From positions 15,679,001 through 15,743,000 of the forward strand of contig CATNEN010000001.1 in NCBI GenBank assembly GCA_950097015.1: a stretch of 64,000 bases of DNA, read 5' to 3'. The notes beneath the pieces were generated by a model. It ran no database searches. It saw nothing but the letters and a program-made list of their open reading frames with translations, and was not told the DNA's origin. Positions 63,371 to 64,000 of the stretch are shown one piece after another. The DNA is from Macrostomum hystrix (taxonomy: Eukaryota; Platyhelminthes; Macrostomidae). A program made the position numbers and the translations under genes. Numbering within the stretch: position 1 is the stretch's first letter; each line of letters opens with the position of its first letter.

Positions 63371-64000
63371 TGATGTGGAGTGTGCTGCGGGAATCGAGTG
63401 GGAATGTGAGCCAGCGGAATTTTTCAAATTTTTAAGCAATCAATAATCGCGACCCACCTAGCAGCTGGCCACAAACAAGATCATTAATCTTAGGGCCGGG
63501 TTTTGGGCGGCGGTGAATTAAGTAGCCGTCGAATCCCTTTTCCCTGGATCTGTCTAGACCCCTGTAGGAATGAATGATCGCGGCCATAGCTCTTATTGTA
63601 TGAGTAGTTTCGGTCATAATTCCCCTCCAAACCGCGATCAGATATTGGGAATCACTCGGGCATTATGAGTGATCATTAATTAATGTCCCCACTTCTTTAC
63701 AGTATTCGAGCCCAGCTCGACTTTATGACCTCCTCTCTTAGATACATGTAAATGTCACTGTAGGCAGGTCGGCGCCTGCGCTTCCCATTGTCCTGGCGGA
63801 GTAACAATTATTGGCCGACTGTCGGCGGCTGCTCGTGAAGGAGCATCTGTCGTTTCTCGCCGCTGGTTCATTGGGTAATCGGGGCGGCAATCGCCGCTTC
63901 AATTCCTCGATGACAGGCTGGCGCGAATGTGGGTTATTTTGATGGATGTCGGGGTTGGCGTGCTGCAAGACTATTTAAGGAAGCGCGCTGCGCTGCCCCT
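63371..64000 (+). repeat. Terminal arm of another long-TIR element, cut by the window edge
   Basis: It starts with the same TGATGTGGAGTG terminus and follows 20134-20760 closely, including the CTGATCGCGG/CCGCGATCAG pair and the TATTTAAG box (63972-63979). The first base of the unit follows unrelated DNA, which confirms the element end. Confidence 0.85.

Noticed and set aside
1-64000. CRISPR arrays, operons, ribosome binding sites, bacterial terminators
   Set aside because: The window is eukaryotic; the tandem repeats seen have no spacer pattern and no associated genes.

Overview
The window looks like nuclear DNA of an animal, probably a repeat-rich invertebrate. The evidence is spliceosomal GT-AG introns in several genes, BEL/Pao and Ty3/gypsy LTR retrotransposons, an APE-type LINE, mariner and PIF/Harbinger DNA transposons, a Crypton-like tyrosine recombinase, a tRNA-Asp-like sequence, and no operons or bacterial signals. 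The mix would suit a free-living flatworm or another lophotrochozoan, but nothing here fixes the species. No confident single-copy host gene is visible. Almost every recognisable reading frame belongs to a mobile element or a virus-like relic.

Layout. 0-2.4 kb: sparse DNA with short tandem repeats. 2.4-7.1 kb: a BEL/Pao pol with one long open frame but unusual protease and RT active sites. 7.8-9.45 kb: an integrase fragment of gypsy family A (minus strand). 9.45-19.7 kb: a nested block. A polinton-like-virus (PLV-like) capsid relic is split by a BEL/Pao element (LTRs 9843-10153 and 18044-18354), which is itself split by a nearly intact gypsy element (identical 250-bp LTRs, 5-bp duplication). 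Two further virus-like reading frames run divergently from the capsid relic. 20.1-27.2 kb and 63.4-64 kb: copies of an unrecognised, apparently non-coding element with about 750-bp terminal inverted repeats that each carry a TATA-like box. One copy has received a 118-bp patch of LINE sequence. 27.3-27.7 kb: a possible compact host gene (RGG-rich, zinc-knuckle-like, poly-Q) with one small intron. 28.0-31.3 kb: a deletion-derivative gypsy element with 199-bp LTRs and a 5-bp duplication. 31.5-33.8 kb: a LINE interrupted by a 400-bp MITE. 33.9-42.2 kb: a long gypsy family A element (minus) with several frame breaks. 43.5-46.7 kb: an apparently complete PIF/Harbinger transposon. 46.7-50.4 kb: mostly unassigned, with a tRNA-Asp-like sequence and a small coiled-coil/membrane ORF. 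50.4-51.5 kb: mariner 1. 51.7-53.9 kb: a Crypton-like recombinase followed by a Myb/SANT-like frame. 55.2-55.8 kb: an unknown spliced gene model. 56.75-57.63 kb: mariner 2. 58.2-61.5 kb: a third, internally deleted gypsy family A copy (minus). 61.5-63.4 kb: AT-rich DNA with no gene.

The genes do not form a shared pathway. The window records successive insertions, and LTR identity, target duplications and nesting let the order be read directly: capsid relic, then BEL/Pao, then gypsy. The most unusual material is the PLV-like capsid locus, the long-TIR element, the exact LINE patch inside it, and the possible start codon created by splicing near 27.46 kb. All calls come from reading the sequence; no database search was possible.
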